Positions 53,531 through 61,807 of a stretch of DNA of 64,000 nt are shown here, piece by piece. The notes under the pieces were generated by a model. The model saw nothing but the letters and a program-made list of their open reading frames with translations. It searched no databases and had not been told where the DNA came from. The translations under genes were made by a program, and so were the position numbers. Numbering within the stretch: position 1 is the first letter of the stretch; each line of letters begins with the position of its first letter. The stretch spans positions 4,774,001 through 4,838,000 of the forward strand of contig JAWPMV010000001.1 of assembly GCA_033391075.1 (NCBI GenBank). Direction: 5' to 3'. The DNA is from Bacteroidia bacterium. Its GTDB lineage: Bacteria > Bacteroidota > Bacteroidia > J057.

Positions 53531-55033
53531 ATGTTATCTCACGTCATTGGTATAGCACTCACAGCTCTGGCTTTTCTGGTCTTTGGCCATGGAATTGTAA
53601 AGCGCGTTAATGGAAAAGCGTTCAATCCTCTACCAGCATTCATATTGATTCTGGTGGCATTGGCTTATGAACTGTTTTTCAGCTCAGGTAGCTTTTTTGC
53701 CCGCCTCCCTCATATCCTGACCGACTTCGGTATAGGCATGATCATCGCATCGCTTTACCTCGCAGTGAGAAATGCTAATTCCAAGCTCCTTTGGGTGCCT
53801 GGAGCTTTGGCACTTATTGTAGGTTCAGTCATGTATGTGGTCTCCTTTGGGTACGACTGGGTTTCCAAAACCATGAATAACGATCAGCAACTGCTGGTTG
53901 AATTGGGACCAGATGATGAAATATCAGAAATTGAAGATATCCTCAATCGCCATGGTGCAGAATGGGAGAAAGCCTTCCCTGAAGTTGATCTTTCAGAGGA
54001 TGAGGATTTGGCGCAGTATTATTTGGTGAATGTTTGCGAAGAGCAATTAGAAAATCTGAAAGCAGCTCTTTCCCTGGATGGAGAGAATGTGGATCAATGG
54101 GAAATGAACAATCCCGTATATTTAATTGAGCCTCTATCTGTAGAGAATAGCAGAGATGGTAAAACCGGCTTTCTGGCCAATGACCCTCAATTAGGAAAAC
54201 AGTGGTTTGCAGATAAACTCGATTATAATGATGTGTACAAATTTCTCGCACATCACCAACCCAAGAAAAAAGTTAAACTAGCTATTGTAGATACCGGAGT
54301 GGATAAAGACCATGAAGACCTCAATAGCATTTATCAGAAAAGCGGTACAGACGGAGATTATGATAAGCATAGTCATGGTAGCCATTGTGCGGGTATCGCT
54401 GGTGCAGCCACAAATAATGGAAAAGGCGTAGGCTCCCTTAACTGGGAAGGTCGCCATATCACCATCAGTGGTTATGCAGCATTGGATGATAATGGCAGGG
54501 GGACAGACCAAAGAGTTTCCAGAGCCATCATCAAAGCAGCCGAGGACGGTGCAGATGTAATTTCTATGTCTTTGGGAGGATTTTCACCCTTCCCGCCAAA
54601 AGCTCAAAAAGATGCGATCAATTACGCCATCAAAAAAGGAGCAACTGTGGTAGTCGCTGCAGGTAATAGCAATGACGATTCTCGTCGCTATTCTCCAGCT
54701 AATATCCCAGGGGTAATTGTAGTATCCGCTGCTGACCAAAATCTCAACAAAGCAAGTTTCTCAAATATCAATACTAAATTGAAAATGCCTATCGCAGCTC
54801 CCGGTGTAGATATCCTTTCTACTATCCCCGGAGGTTCTTATCAGGCCTACAGTGGTACCTCAATGGCAACTCCACTTGTAGCCGGACTTATAGGCATGAT
54901 GAAATCCTACAAACCCGATCTGACCAATAAAGAGGTATATGATATCCTCAAGAATACCGGAAGAGAGGTAAAAGACTCTGGAAAGATTGGTAAAGTAGTT
55001 GATCCTTTGAAAGCAATCGAAGCCGTTCAATAG
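53531..55033 (+). CDS. Membrane-anchored subtilisin-like serine protease
   Basis: 500-residue peptidase S8. Four membrane helices (about 5-22, 35-52, 62-80, 90-110) precede a propeptide-like region (about 118-200) and the catalytic domain, with D254 (AIVDTGVD), H282 (HSHGSHCAG), N379 (AAGNSND) and S444 (GTSMATP). With an even number of helices and a positively charged loop after the first, the protease should face the periplasm. Soluble, secreted subtilases of this phylum normally have a cleaved signal instead. Substrate unknown. A terminator follows. Confidence 0.87.
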   Translation: MLSHVIGIALTALAFLVFGHGIVKRVNGKAFNPLPAFILILVALAYELFFSSGSFFARLPHILTDFGIGMIIASLYLAVRNANSKLLWVPGALALIVGSVMYVVSFGYDWVSKTMNNDQQLLVELGPDDEISEIEDILNRHGAEWEKAFPEVDLSEDEDLAQYYLVNVCEEQLENLKAALSLDGENVDQWEMNNPVYLIEPLSVENSRDGKTGFLANDPQLGKQWFADKLDYNDVYKFLAHHQPKKKVKLAIVDTGVDKDHEDLNSIYQKSGTDGDYDKHSHGSHCAGIAGAATNNGKGVGSLNWEGRHITISGYAALDDNGRGTDQRVSRAIIKAAEDGADVISMSLGGFSPFPPKAQKDAINYAIKKGATVVVAAGNSNDDSRRYSPANIPGVIVVSAADQNLNKASFSNINTKLKMPIAAPGVDILSTIPGGSYQAYSGTSMATPLVAGLIGMMKSYKPDLTNKEVYDILKNTGREVKDSGKIGKVVDPLKAIEAVQ

Positions 55034-55058
55034 GCTAAAAAGATAATGTATAAGCGAG

Positions 55059-55085
55059 AGGCATTCCAATGGAATGCCTTTTTGC
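55059..55085 (+). terminator. Rho-independent terminator after the S8 peptidase
   Basis: AGGCATTCC (55059-55067) pairs perfectly with GGAATGCCT (55071-55079) around a 3-bp loop and is followed by a T-rich tract. It may also end the convergent oxidase-like gene. Confidence 0.85.
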
Positions 55086-55097
55086 TTTTATAGAAAC

Positions 55098-55625
55098 TTA
55101 AATGAGTAATAAACCTATCAGATAGATCCACAGAAGACCCAGGAAGTGCCAGAAGAACAATGCACTCTCCAGATAGCTTTTTCCTTTCCCCTCATAAGCC
55201 ACATATACATAGGCCAGAAAGCCCAGCCCTCCAACAATATGCAAGGCATGTAGGCCAGTCAGGACATATAAGTAGGAAGCCATCTGACCGCTGTTCGCCA
55301 AATCAATCCCACTGCCATACAATTGTCCCCAGGCGATCCCTTGACTAATCAGGAAGCCCAGGCCCATGATCACAGCCAGACTTACATAGAAACGAGCTTT
55401 GGGTGCATCTTTTCCCATCCAGGCCAGATGAAGGAAAACACTACTTCCCAGCAGCATGAGGGTATTGATATAAAAAAGGACAGGGAGTTCGAATTGTATA
55501 TGCTTGTTTGCTCTAACAAATGCAGCACCCAAAGTGCTAAAGAGAACGATGATCGTCAGCATCAATAATGCTATCCCTAGTTTGGATACCCCTTTAGACG
55601 CATTATCTCCCTGTATATTATCCAT
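55098..55625 (-). CDS. Heme-copper oxidase subunit III-like protein
   Basis: 175 residues with five hydrophobic segments (about 17-40, 47-66, 80-98, 119-143, 152-175) and motifs of cytochrome c/quinol oxidase subunit III, for example LTGLHALHIVGGLGFLAY and FFWHFLGLLWIYL with the conserved H and E. The length matches the five-helix form. No other oxidase subunits are adjacent, which is unusual. It could serve with an oxidase coded elsewhere or in another complex. Confidence 0.8.
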   Translation of the reverse strand: MDNIQGDNASKGVSKLGIALLMLTIIVLFSTLGAAFVRANKHIQFELPVLFYINTLMLLGSSVFLHLAWMGKDAPKARFYVSLAVIMGLGFLISQGIAWGQLYGSGIDLANSGQMASYLYVLTGLHALHIVGGLGFLAYVYVAYEGKGKSYLESALFFWHFLGLLWIYLIGLLLI

Positions 55626-55700
55626 ATATATGCCTTGAATTGCTTACTACCATTAACTCATAAGAAAGGCACGAAGTTCAGTTTTAGGGCCTAAATTTTA

Positions 55701-55736
55701 AAATTCGATCAATAAATTTCAAAAATTCGATTGAAA
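55701..55736. promoter_or_regulatory. Direct and inverted repeats in a divergent promoter region
   Basis: AAATTCGAT occurs twice, at 55701-55709 and 55723-55731, spaced 22 bp, about two helix turns. TTTCAA (55717-55722) and TTGAAA (55731-55736) form a dyad around the second copy. The region lies between the oxidase III-like and HEAT/SirB1 genes. Confidence 0.35.
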
Positions 55737-55889
55737 GTTTTTGGATATATAGGTCAAAAAATAGCCTTTAATGAACCTAAAGCATGATTTTAGGACAAAA
55801 AATTCATGTTAAAGATTCGTAATTTTTAATTGGTGTACTATTTAGACTTTCCTTAATCTTATATTCTCATTTCGGACAAACTAAATTGA

Positions 55890-56735
55890 ATGACGAATAA
55901 AGCAGATCTACCTTTTTTACTTAGCCTTCTGGATGATGATAGCGCGGTGGTACAAAAGGAGGTGCAAAAAGCGCTCCTTGCCTACGGTACTTCTCTGGAA
56001 AGAGTGATTGAACCCTTTAAAGCTCAGTTGTCAGATTTGCAAAACGAGATCCTGTCTTTTCTTTGTGCGCAAGCTTTTGAAGAAAAATATGGGCAAGATT
56101 GGTTGGGCTGGCTGGACATGCAAAATGATAAAGAAGCGCTCGAACATGCTTTGGTCCAATTGGCATATCTGGATTATAGCAAAGATGCCTATCTGATCAG
56201 TGAAAGTCTGGATGAACTGGCGGCAGAATATAGTGCCCACAGTGAGAATAAATCTGCTTCTGACCTGATGGAATTCCTCTTTCAGGTGAAAGGCTTTACT
56301 TCCCCAAGCGGAGAAACAGATTTGCCCATTCATAACAATTTGCTTTATGTCATAGATAATCAGAGAGGCAGTCAGATCGCATTATCCTGTCTGGCAATTC
56401 TGGTAGGTTCCAGAGCTGGCCTTGATCTGCACGGCATCAATATCCAGGGAAACTTCATTGCCATCTCTTTTGGAGAACAGGAAATGCAGATGTACAATTC
56501 CTTCAATCAGGGAAAACCTTTGGCCAGAGCTTCGGTCATCTACATTGAAGAGGCTTTCCGAAGAAATCAAATCGCTCCCTACAACATCAAAGCCAAGACC
56601 CATGAGATTGTCCTGGATATATTGACAACAGGGATAGAGGAAAGTTACAGACAAGAGGATGAATTTGAGGCAGAGAGATATAAAGAACTGCATGCAGACC
56701 TCAGCGATGAGCTTAAAAGGAGAGGTCTCTTATAA
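55890..56735 (+). CDS. HEAT-like/SirB1-domain protein
   Basis: 281 residues. The N-terminal part (about 1-130) is all helical and resembles a HEAT-like segment. From about 145, DLPIHNNLLYVIDNQRGSQIALSCLAILVGSRAGLDLHGINIQGNF (split here across 146-189) follows the SirB1/transglutaminase-like core. Where the family's usual GHF histidine sits, this protein has N188. The Cys at position 167 is a possible but unproven nucleophile. SirB1 domains are often non-catalytic, so this is probably a binding module. Function unknown. Confidence 0.65.
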   Translation: MTNKADLPFLLSLLDDDSAVVQKEVQKALLAYGTSLERVIEPFKAQLSDLQNEILSFLCAQAFEEKYGQDWLGWLDMQNDKEALEHALVQLAYLDYSKDAYLISESLDELAAEYSAHSENKSASDLMEFLFQVKGFTSPSGETDLPIHNNLLYVIDNQRGSQIALSCLAILVGSRAGLDLHGINIQGNFIAISFGEQEMQMYNSFNQGKPLARASVIYIEEAFRRNQIAPYNIKAKTHEIVLDILTTGIEESYRQEDEFEAERYKELHADLSDELKRRGLL

Positions 56736-56857
56736 AGGAAAGCTAAAAGAAAGAGTATATCTGCCAGAGAAGCACTGCTTCTTTGGCATTTTAATTTTAG
56801 GGAAAGGCACAAAATTCTGTAATTTAAAGATAAGATACTGAAATACGATTTTCCAAT

Positions 56858-59800
56858 ATGAAGTTTCTACCTACTACGAGATATCTCATCCTGGGAGCTA
56901 TTCCCATTTCCATATTCATTTTTTTATTCTCCTGCCAAAGTTCCTATACCCCCAGTCAGGAAATAAGTGAACGATTGCCTGAAATAGTTGATTTCAATTA
57001 TCATATCAAACCGATCCTCTCAGACCGCTGCTTTAAATGCCATGGCCCAGACGCCAATCAGCGTAAAGCAGAACTCCGTCTCGACAATGCCTCTCAGGCT
57101 TTTGAGAAACGAGAAAGAGAAGATGGCTCCGGTTTTTATCCTTTGGTAGCTGGCAATGCGACAAATAGTGATGTTTTTCAGCGGATCATGTCTGAGGATG
57201 CAGAGTATATGATGCCACCTCCAGAGGCCAATTTAAGCCTGACAGAATTTGAAAAGGCCATGATTGCCAAATGGATTGACCAGGGCGCAGAATACAAGGA
57301 TCACTGGTCATTTGTAAGTCCTAACAAACCCGAGCTACCCGAAAGTAGTTTTGAAGCGTGGAGCAGAAATCCTATCGATCATTTTATTGGGAATGAAATT
57401 CAGAAAAGAGGTCTGAGTCCTTCTGAAGAAGCACAAAAAGAAAACCTCCTGAGAAGAATTACCCTCGACCTTAGCGGCCTTCCTCCTACTCCGGAAGAAA
57501 TCCAGACATTTATGGCGGATAAGCGTGAGGATGCCTACGAAAAAGCCATAGATCGTTTATTGGAAAGCCCGCACTATGGCGAACGCATGGCGCTGGAATG
57601 GTTGGATGTAGCGCGCTATGCAGATTCCCATGGCTACCAGGATGATGGCATGCGCAATACCTGGCCCTGGCGCGATTGGGTAATTCGCATGTTCAATGAA
57701 AATATGCCCTATGATCAATTTCTGGTCGAACAATTAGCTGGAGACCTTCTTCCGGATCCCAGCAAAGATCAATTGCTGGCAACCTGTTTCAACCGAAATC
57801 ATCCCCAGTCTCAGGAAGGGGGAGTAGTTGATGAAGAATATCGAGTTGAATACGTAGTGGACCGAACCAATACCTTTGGGAAAGCCCTTATGGGAATCAC
57901 CGTAGAATGTGCTCAATGTCATGATCATAAATACGACCCCATTAGCCAGGAGGACTATTATTCCCTCTACGCATACTTCAACAACAACAATGATGCAGGC
58001 ATAGTTCCCTATAATGGAGAAGCTGCTCCCACCGTTATGCTGCCCACCGAAGAAGAAGAACAGAAATTGGCTGAACTAAAAAATAAAATGGGGCCTTTGG
58101 AGGCGGCTATTGAAAAAGAGAACTATGTAGATGATCTCAAGAAATGGCTAGGTAATCGCAGTCCAAAAATTGCGAAACCCAAAGGTTTGAAAGCTGAGTT
58201 TTCCTTCGAAAAAGAAATGACGGTACAGCGAGCAGCTCTCAATCTGGACGGGAAGAAAAGTCCGGGTTGGGCGGGTATTGGCAAACAGGGTACAGTTACC
58301 TCCTACTTCAATAAAGCCAAAGGCAAAGCTGATGCTGCCATCCTGGGAGATAAAGACCGCAAACCGGAATTGGTGGAAGGAGTACAAGGTAAGGGCCTGA
58401 AATTTCTGGGAGATGCAGGTATTCGCTTCAATCGGGATATGGATTTCGACAGGCATCAGCCTTTTTCTGTGAGCATTTGGGTGAAAGTTCTTAAGGAAGG
58501 AGAAAAAGGGCCCATTTTCAACAATACCAATGGTGATTTCGAAGGTTATCGAGGTTGGATTTGCAAACTCAATCCTGATGGCAGCCTTTCCTTTCAGTTA
58601 AACTATGTATGGCCGGACAACTGCATTGATTATAAAACGACAGATAAGATTGAGGTAGGTGAATGGACGCATATTGCGATGACTTATGATGGCAGTAGCA
58701 AAGCCTCTGGCCTGAAATTCTTTGTCAATGGAAAAGTGCCTGCTCATAAATTGATCAAGGATAATCTGAATAAAAGTCTGCAACATGGAGTAAAAGGCTC
58801 CAATTGGTCCAGCTTTCCTTTTATGCTCGGCAGAGAAAAAGAGCGTTCTATTGAAAATATCGTCATGGACGAACTCAAAGTTTATGAACGACAATTATCA
58901 GAACTGGAAGTAGCTTATCTATTTGATCCTAAGATCAAAGTCGAGCCGACCCAATCCCAATGGCTGGAATATTATGTTCTCAGTGGAAAGAATAAATCCT
59001 TTAATCAAAACCTGAAAACTCTTACGAATTTACGTGAGGAAGAAAATCAAATCAGTACTGATGTCCTGGAAGTCATGGTCATGAATGATCGGGAAGAGGT
59101 TCGACCTACTTTTATTTTGGACAGAGGTCAATATGATGCTCCTACATCAGAAGTAAGTCCCAGAATACCCTCTGTATTTGCTACTAATGCTTCTGAAGAC
59201 ATTCCTAAAAACAGATTGGGTCTGGCGAAATGGCTGGTTTCCGCTGAACATCCTCTTACCGCTCGAGTTGCCGTCAATCGTTTCTGGATCATGTTATTTG
59301 GGAAAGGTTTGGTCGAAAGCCAGGGAGATTTCGGTAATCAGGGACGCTTGCCAAGCCATCCGGAGTTGCTGGATTGGTTGGCCATGGATTTTGTAGAAAA
59401 TGGCTGGGACATCAAGGCTTTTATGAAACAAGTCATGATGAGTGCTACCTATCGACAACAATCTATCCCCAGTGCAAAAGCATTGGAGATCGATCCTCAG
59501 AATGACTGGTATTCCCACTTCCCTTCCTATCGACTGCCTGCTGAGACCATCCGAGACAATGCACTGGCGGCAAGTGGCCTGCTTTCCACAAAAATTGGAG
59601 GTCCTAGTGTATATCCCTATCAACCGGATGGCATATGGGCGGCTCTTGCTACCCGAAATGCTACAAAATATGTACAGGGAGAAGGAGATGAATTGTACCG
59701 GAGGAGTATGTACACCATATGGAAAAGAAGTTCGCCTCCGCCCTCTATGATGAATTTCGATGCACCTGACAGATATTATTGCGTGGTTAGGAGGCAGAAA

Positions 59801-60154
59801 ACGGCTACCCCTCTTCAGTCTTTGGTCTTGATGAATGATCCTCAGTTTTTGGAAGCTTCAAAAATGCTGGCTTCAAGAAGTATGAAAGAGATCGGAGGAG
59901 AACTAAAGGAAAGAGTAGAATTTATGTACATGAGTCTCCTGGGGCGCTCGGCCAGAGAAGAAGAGCAAAAGCTCCTGGCAGATTTATACCAGGCAGAATA
60001 CGAGGCTTTCTCCAATGAGCCTGAGCGCATAGAAAAGTTACTGGCGGTTGGGGAAATGAAAATCGATCCAAAACTTGCCCAGGACGATCTTGCAGCCCAT
60101 ACCATCCTCGCTTCTACCATTATGAATTTCGACGAATTTGTCATCAAAAGATAG
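56858..60154 (+). CDS. PSD1-type cytochrome c/DUF1549-DUF1553 protein with LamG insert
   Basis: 1098-residue lipoprotein-like exported protein (lipobox near C26). The N-terminal cytochrome domain has C58-F-K-C61-H62, followed by DUF1549 with CAQCHDHKYDPISQ (about 348), a LamG/concanavalin-like insert (about 440-680) and DUF1553 to the end. This domain set is common in Planctomycetes and is also seen in some Bacteroidota, often near sulfatases, though no sulfatase is here. It is in an operon with a DUF1501 gene (9-bp gap). Possibly involved in electron transfer coupled to polysaccharide or sulfated glycan use, an inference. Confidence 0.9.
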   Translation: MKFLPTTRYLILGAIPISIFIFLFSCQSSYTPSQEISERLPEIVDFNYHIKPILSDRCFKCHGPDANQRKAELRLDNASQAFEKREREDGSGFYPLVAGNATNSDVFQRIMSEDAEYMMPPPEANLSLTEFEKAMIAKWIDQGAEYKDHWSFVSPNKPELPESSFEAWSRNPIDHFIGNEIQKRGLSPSEEAQKENLLRRITLDLSGLPPTPEEIQTFMADKREDAYEKAIDRLLESPHYGERMALEWLDVARYADSHGYQDDGMRNTWPWRDWVIRMFNENMPYDQFLVEQLAGDLLPDPSKDQLLATCFNRNHPQSQEGGVVDEEYRVEYVVDRTNTFGKALMGITVECAQCHDHKYDPISQEDYYSLYAYFNNNNDAGIVPYNGEAAPTVMLPTEEEEQKLAELKNKMGPLEAAIEKENYVDDLKKWLGNRSPKIAKPKGLKAEFSFEKEMTVQRAALNLDGKKSPGWAGIGKQGTVTSYFNKAKGKADAAILGDKDRKPELVEGVQGKGLKFLGDAGIRFNRDMDFDRHQPFSVSIWVKVLKEGEKGPIFNNTNGDFEGYRGWICKLNPDGSLSFQLNYVWPDNCIDYKTTDKIEVGEWTHIAMTYDGSSKASGLKFFVNGKVPAHKLIKDNLNKSLQHGVKGSNWSSFPFMLGREKERSIENIVMDELKVYERQLSELEVAYLFDPKIKVEPTQSQWLEYYVLSGKNKSFNQNLKTLTNLREEENQISTDVLEVMVMNDREEVRPTFILDRGQYDAPTSEVSPRIPSVFATNASEDIPKNRLGLAKWLVSAEHPLTARVAVNRFWIMLFGKGLVESQGDFGNQGRLPSHPELLDWLAMDFVENGWDIKAFMKQVMMSATYRQQSIPSAKALEIDPQNDWYSHFPSYRLPAETIRDNALAASGLLSTKIGGPSVYPYQPDGIWAALATRNATKYVQGEGDELYRRSMYTIWKRSSPPPSMMNFDAPDRYYCVVRRQKTATPLQSLVLMNDPQFLEASKMLASRSMKEIGGELKERVEFMYMSLLGRSAREEEQKLLADLYQAEYEAFSNEPERIEKLLAVGEMKIDPKLAQDDLAAHTILASTIMNFDEFVIKR

Positions 60155-60163
60155 CCCTCGATT

Positions 60164-61621
60164 ATGAGCAAAATGAAAAAAAATATAGATCATATTGTTG
60201 GCGGGATGAACCGTAGGGTCTTTATGCGTAACAGCCTTCTCGGGCTAGGTGGATTAGCAGTCTCTTCTTTGCAAAATCCTCTTGCAGCTTCTCCGATGAT
60301 GGGAGGTATACCAGACCTTCCACATTTCCCTGCCAAGGTAAAACGCATCATTTACCTCTTTCAAAGTGGTGCACCTTCTCAGATGGAGCTTTTCGACTAC
60401 AAACCCAAATTGAAAGAGATGTTTGGGCAGGAGTTACCCGAATCTGTACGAGGAAATCAACGGGTGACCGGGATGACAGCTAATCAAAGAACCTTCCCTA
60501 TTGCCATGGGAGATTTTGAATTTAAGCAACATGGAGAAAGTGGGATTTGGCTGAGCGAGTTTTTGCCTCATCATCAGAAAATTGTTGATGACATTACTGT
60601 CATCAAAAGTATGCATACCGAAGCCATCAATCACGACCCGGCTGTTACCTTCATACAGACCGGTTCACAGATTGCGGGCCGCCCCAGCTTTGGTTCCTGG
60701 TTGAGCTATGGCCTGGGTAGTGAGAATGAAAACCTCCCAAATTTTGTGGTGCTTTTGTCCAGAGCCAGAAAAGATGGCGGAGGCCAACCACTCTACGCAA
60801 AACTTTGGGGCAATGGCTTCCTCCCTTCCGAAAATCAAGGCGTACTTTTCCGCTCGGGAGATGAGCCTGTACTCTACCTTAATGATCCGGAGGGTATGGA
60901 CAGGGCCAGTCGCCGTCGTATGTTGAGTACATTGGAAAAATTGCATGAAAGCCAATACGACCATACCCAGGACGAAAGCGTTAGATCTCGCATCGCACAA
61001 TATGAAATGGCTTTTCGCATGCAGATGTCCGTACCCGAAACCCTGGACCTCAGCAAAGAGCCGGATCATGTGATCGATATGTATGGTCCAGATGCCCGTA
61101 TTCCGGGCACATTCGCCTACAACTGTCTCCTCGCCCGCAAACTATCTGAAGATGGAGTACGCTTTGTCCAGCTATACCACCAGGACTGGGACATGCACGG
61201 CAATCTCCCCAACCTCATGAAAGGTATGGCCAAATCTGTAGATCAACCCTCAGCAGCCCTGGTTCAGGACCTCAAGCAAAGAGGCATGTTGGATGATACC
61301 CTTGTTATCTGGGGCGGAGAATTTGGTCGCGGCGCTTACTCCCAAGGCAAACTTACTCCCACCAACTATGGACGAGACCATCATCCTCGCTGTTTCTCCA
61401 TCTGGATGGCAGGGGCAGGAATCAAACAGGGATTTAGTTATGGAGAAACTGATGACTTCAGCTACAATATCGTCAAGGATCCGGTTCATGTACATGACTT
61501 CCAGGCCACAGTTATGCATCTGATGGGCATAGACCATGAACGATTTACTTTCAAACATCAGGGCAGACGATATCGACTCACAGACGTGCATGGGCATGTG
61601 GTGAAGGATGTCTTGAGTTAA
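60164..61621 (+). CDS. DUF1501 family Tat-exported protein
   Basis: 485 residues with a twin-arginine signal (R17-R18, MRNSLLGLGG). The DUF1501 body has GRPSFGSWLSYGLGSENENLP, WGGEFGR (about 387) and GRDHHPRCFSIWMAGAGIK. The family is related to alkaline-phosphatase-type hydrolases/sulfatases. Always paired with the PSD1-type gene in many genomes. It is the second gene of the operon. A repeat element follows the stop codon. Confidence 0.92.
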   Translation: MSKMKKNIDHIVGGMNRRVFMRNSLLGLGGLAVSSLQNPLAASPMMGGIPDLPHFPAKVKRIIYLFQSGAPSQMELFDYKPKLKEMFGQELPESVRGNQRVTGMTANQRTFPIAMGDFEFKQHGESGIWLSEFLPHHQKIVDDITVIKSMHTEAINHDPAVTFIQTGSQIAGRPSFGSWLSYGLGSENENLPNFVVLLSRARKDGGGQPLYAKLWGNGFLPSENQGVLFRSGDEPVLYLNDPEGMDRASRRRMLSTLEKLHESQYDHTQDESVRSRIAQYEMAFRMQMSVPETLDLSKEPDHVIDMYGPDARIPGTFAYNCLLARKLSEDGVRFVQLYHQDWDMHGNLPNLMKGMAKSVDQPSAALVQDLKQRGMLDDTLVIWGGEFGRGAYSQGKLTPTNYGRDHHPRCFSIWMAGAGIKQGFSYGETDDFSYNIVKDPVHVHDFQATVMHLMGIDHERFTFKHQGRRYRLTDVHGHVVKDVLS

Positions 61622-61624
61622 GAG

Positions 61625-61696
61625 GTGTTCTGGTGTTCATGTTTTCTCGTGTTATAGAGATTTTTCCTTTGTCGGAACACGAGAACACCAGAACAC
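61625..61696. repeat. GTGTTC-family inverted-repeat element, copy 5
   Basis: GTGTTCTGGTGTTC (61625-61638) pairs perfectly with GAACACCAGAACAC (61683-61696), and TTCTCGTGTT (61644-61653) with AACACGAGAA (61676-61685), making an almost continuous stem with a six-base bulge. It starts 4 bp after the DUF1501 stop codon. Confidence 0.85.
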
Positions 61697-61807
61697 TGTA
61701 TCTCCCCCTCATTTTCAAAAAAATCCTCTTTTCTGAAACCGCTGTGTTCTGAGAGATGTCTAAGGCTTGTCAATTAAGACGCATTAGATCATCTCAAGAA
61801 AAAACCC

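Noticed and set aside
38223-61696. CRISPR array
   Set aside because: Short repeats are scattered kilobases apart and are inverted, not evenly spaced with unique spacers.
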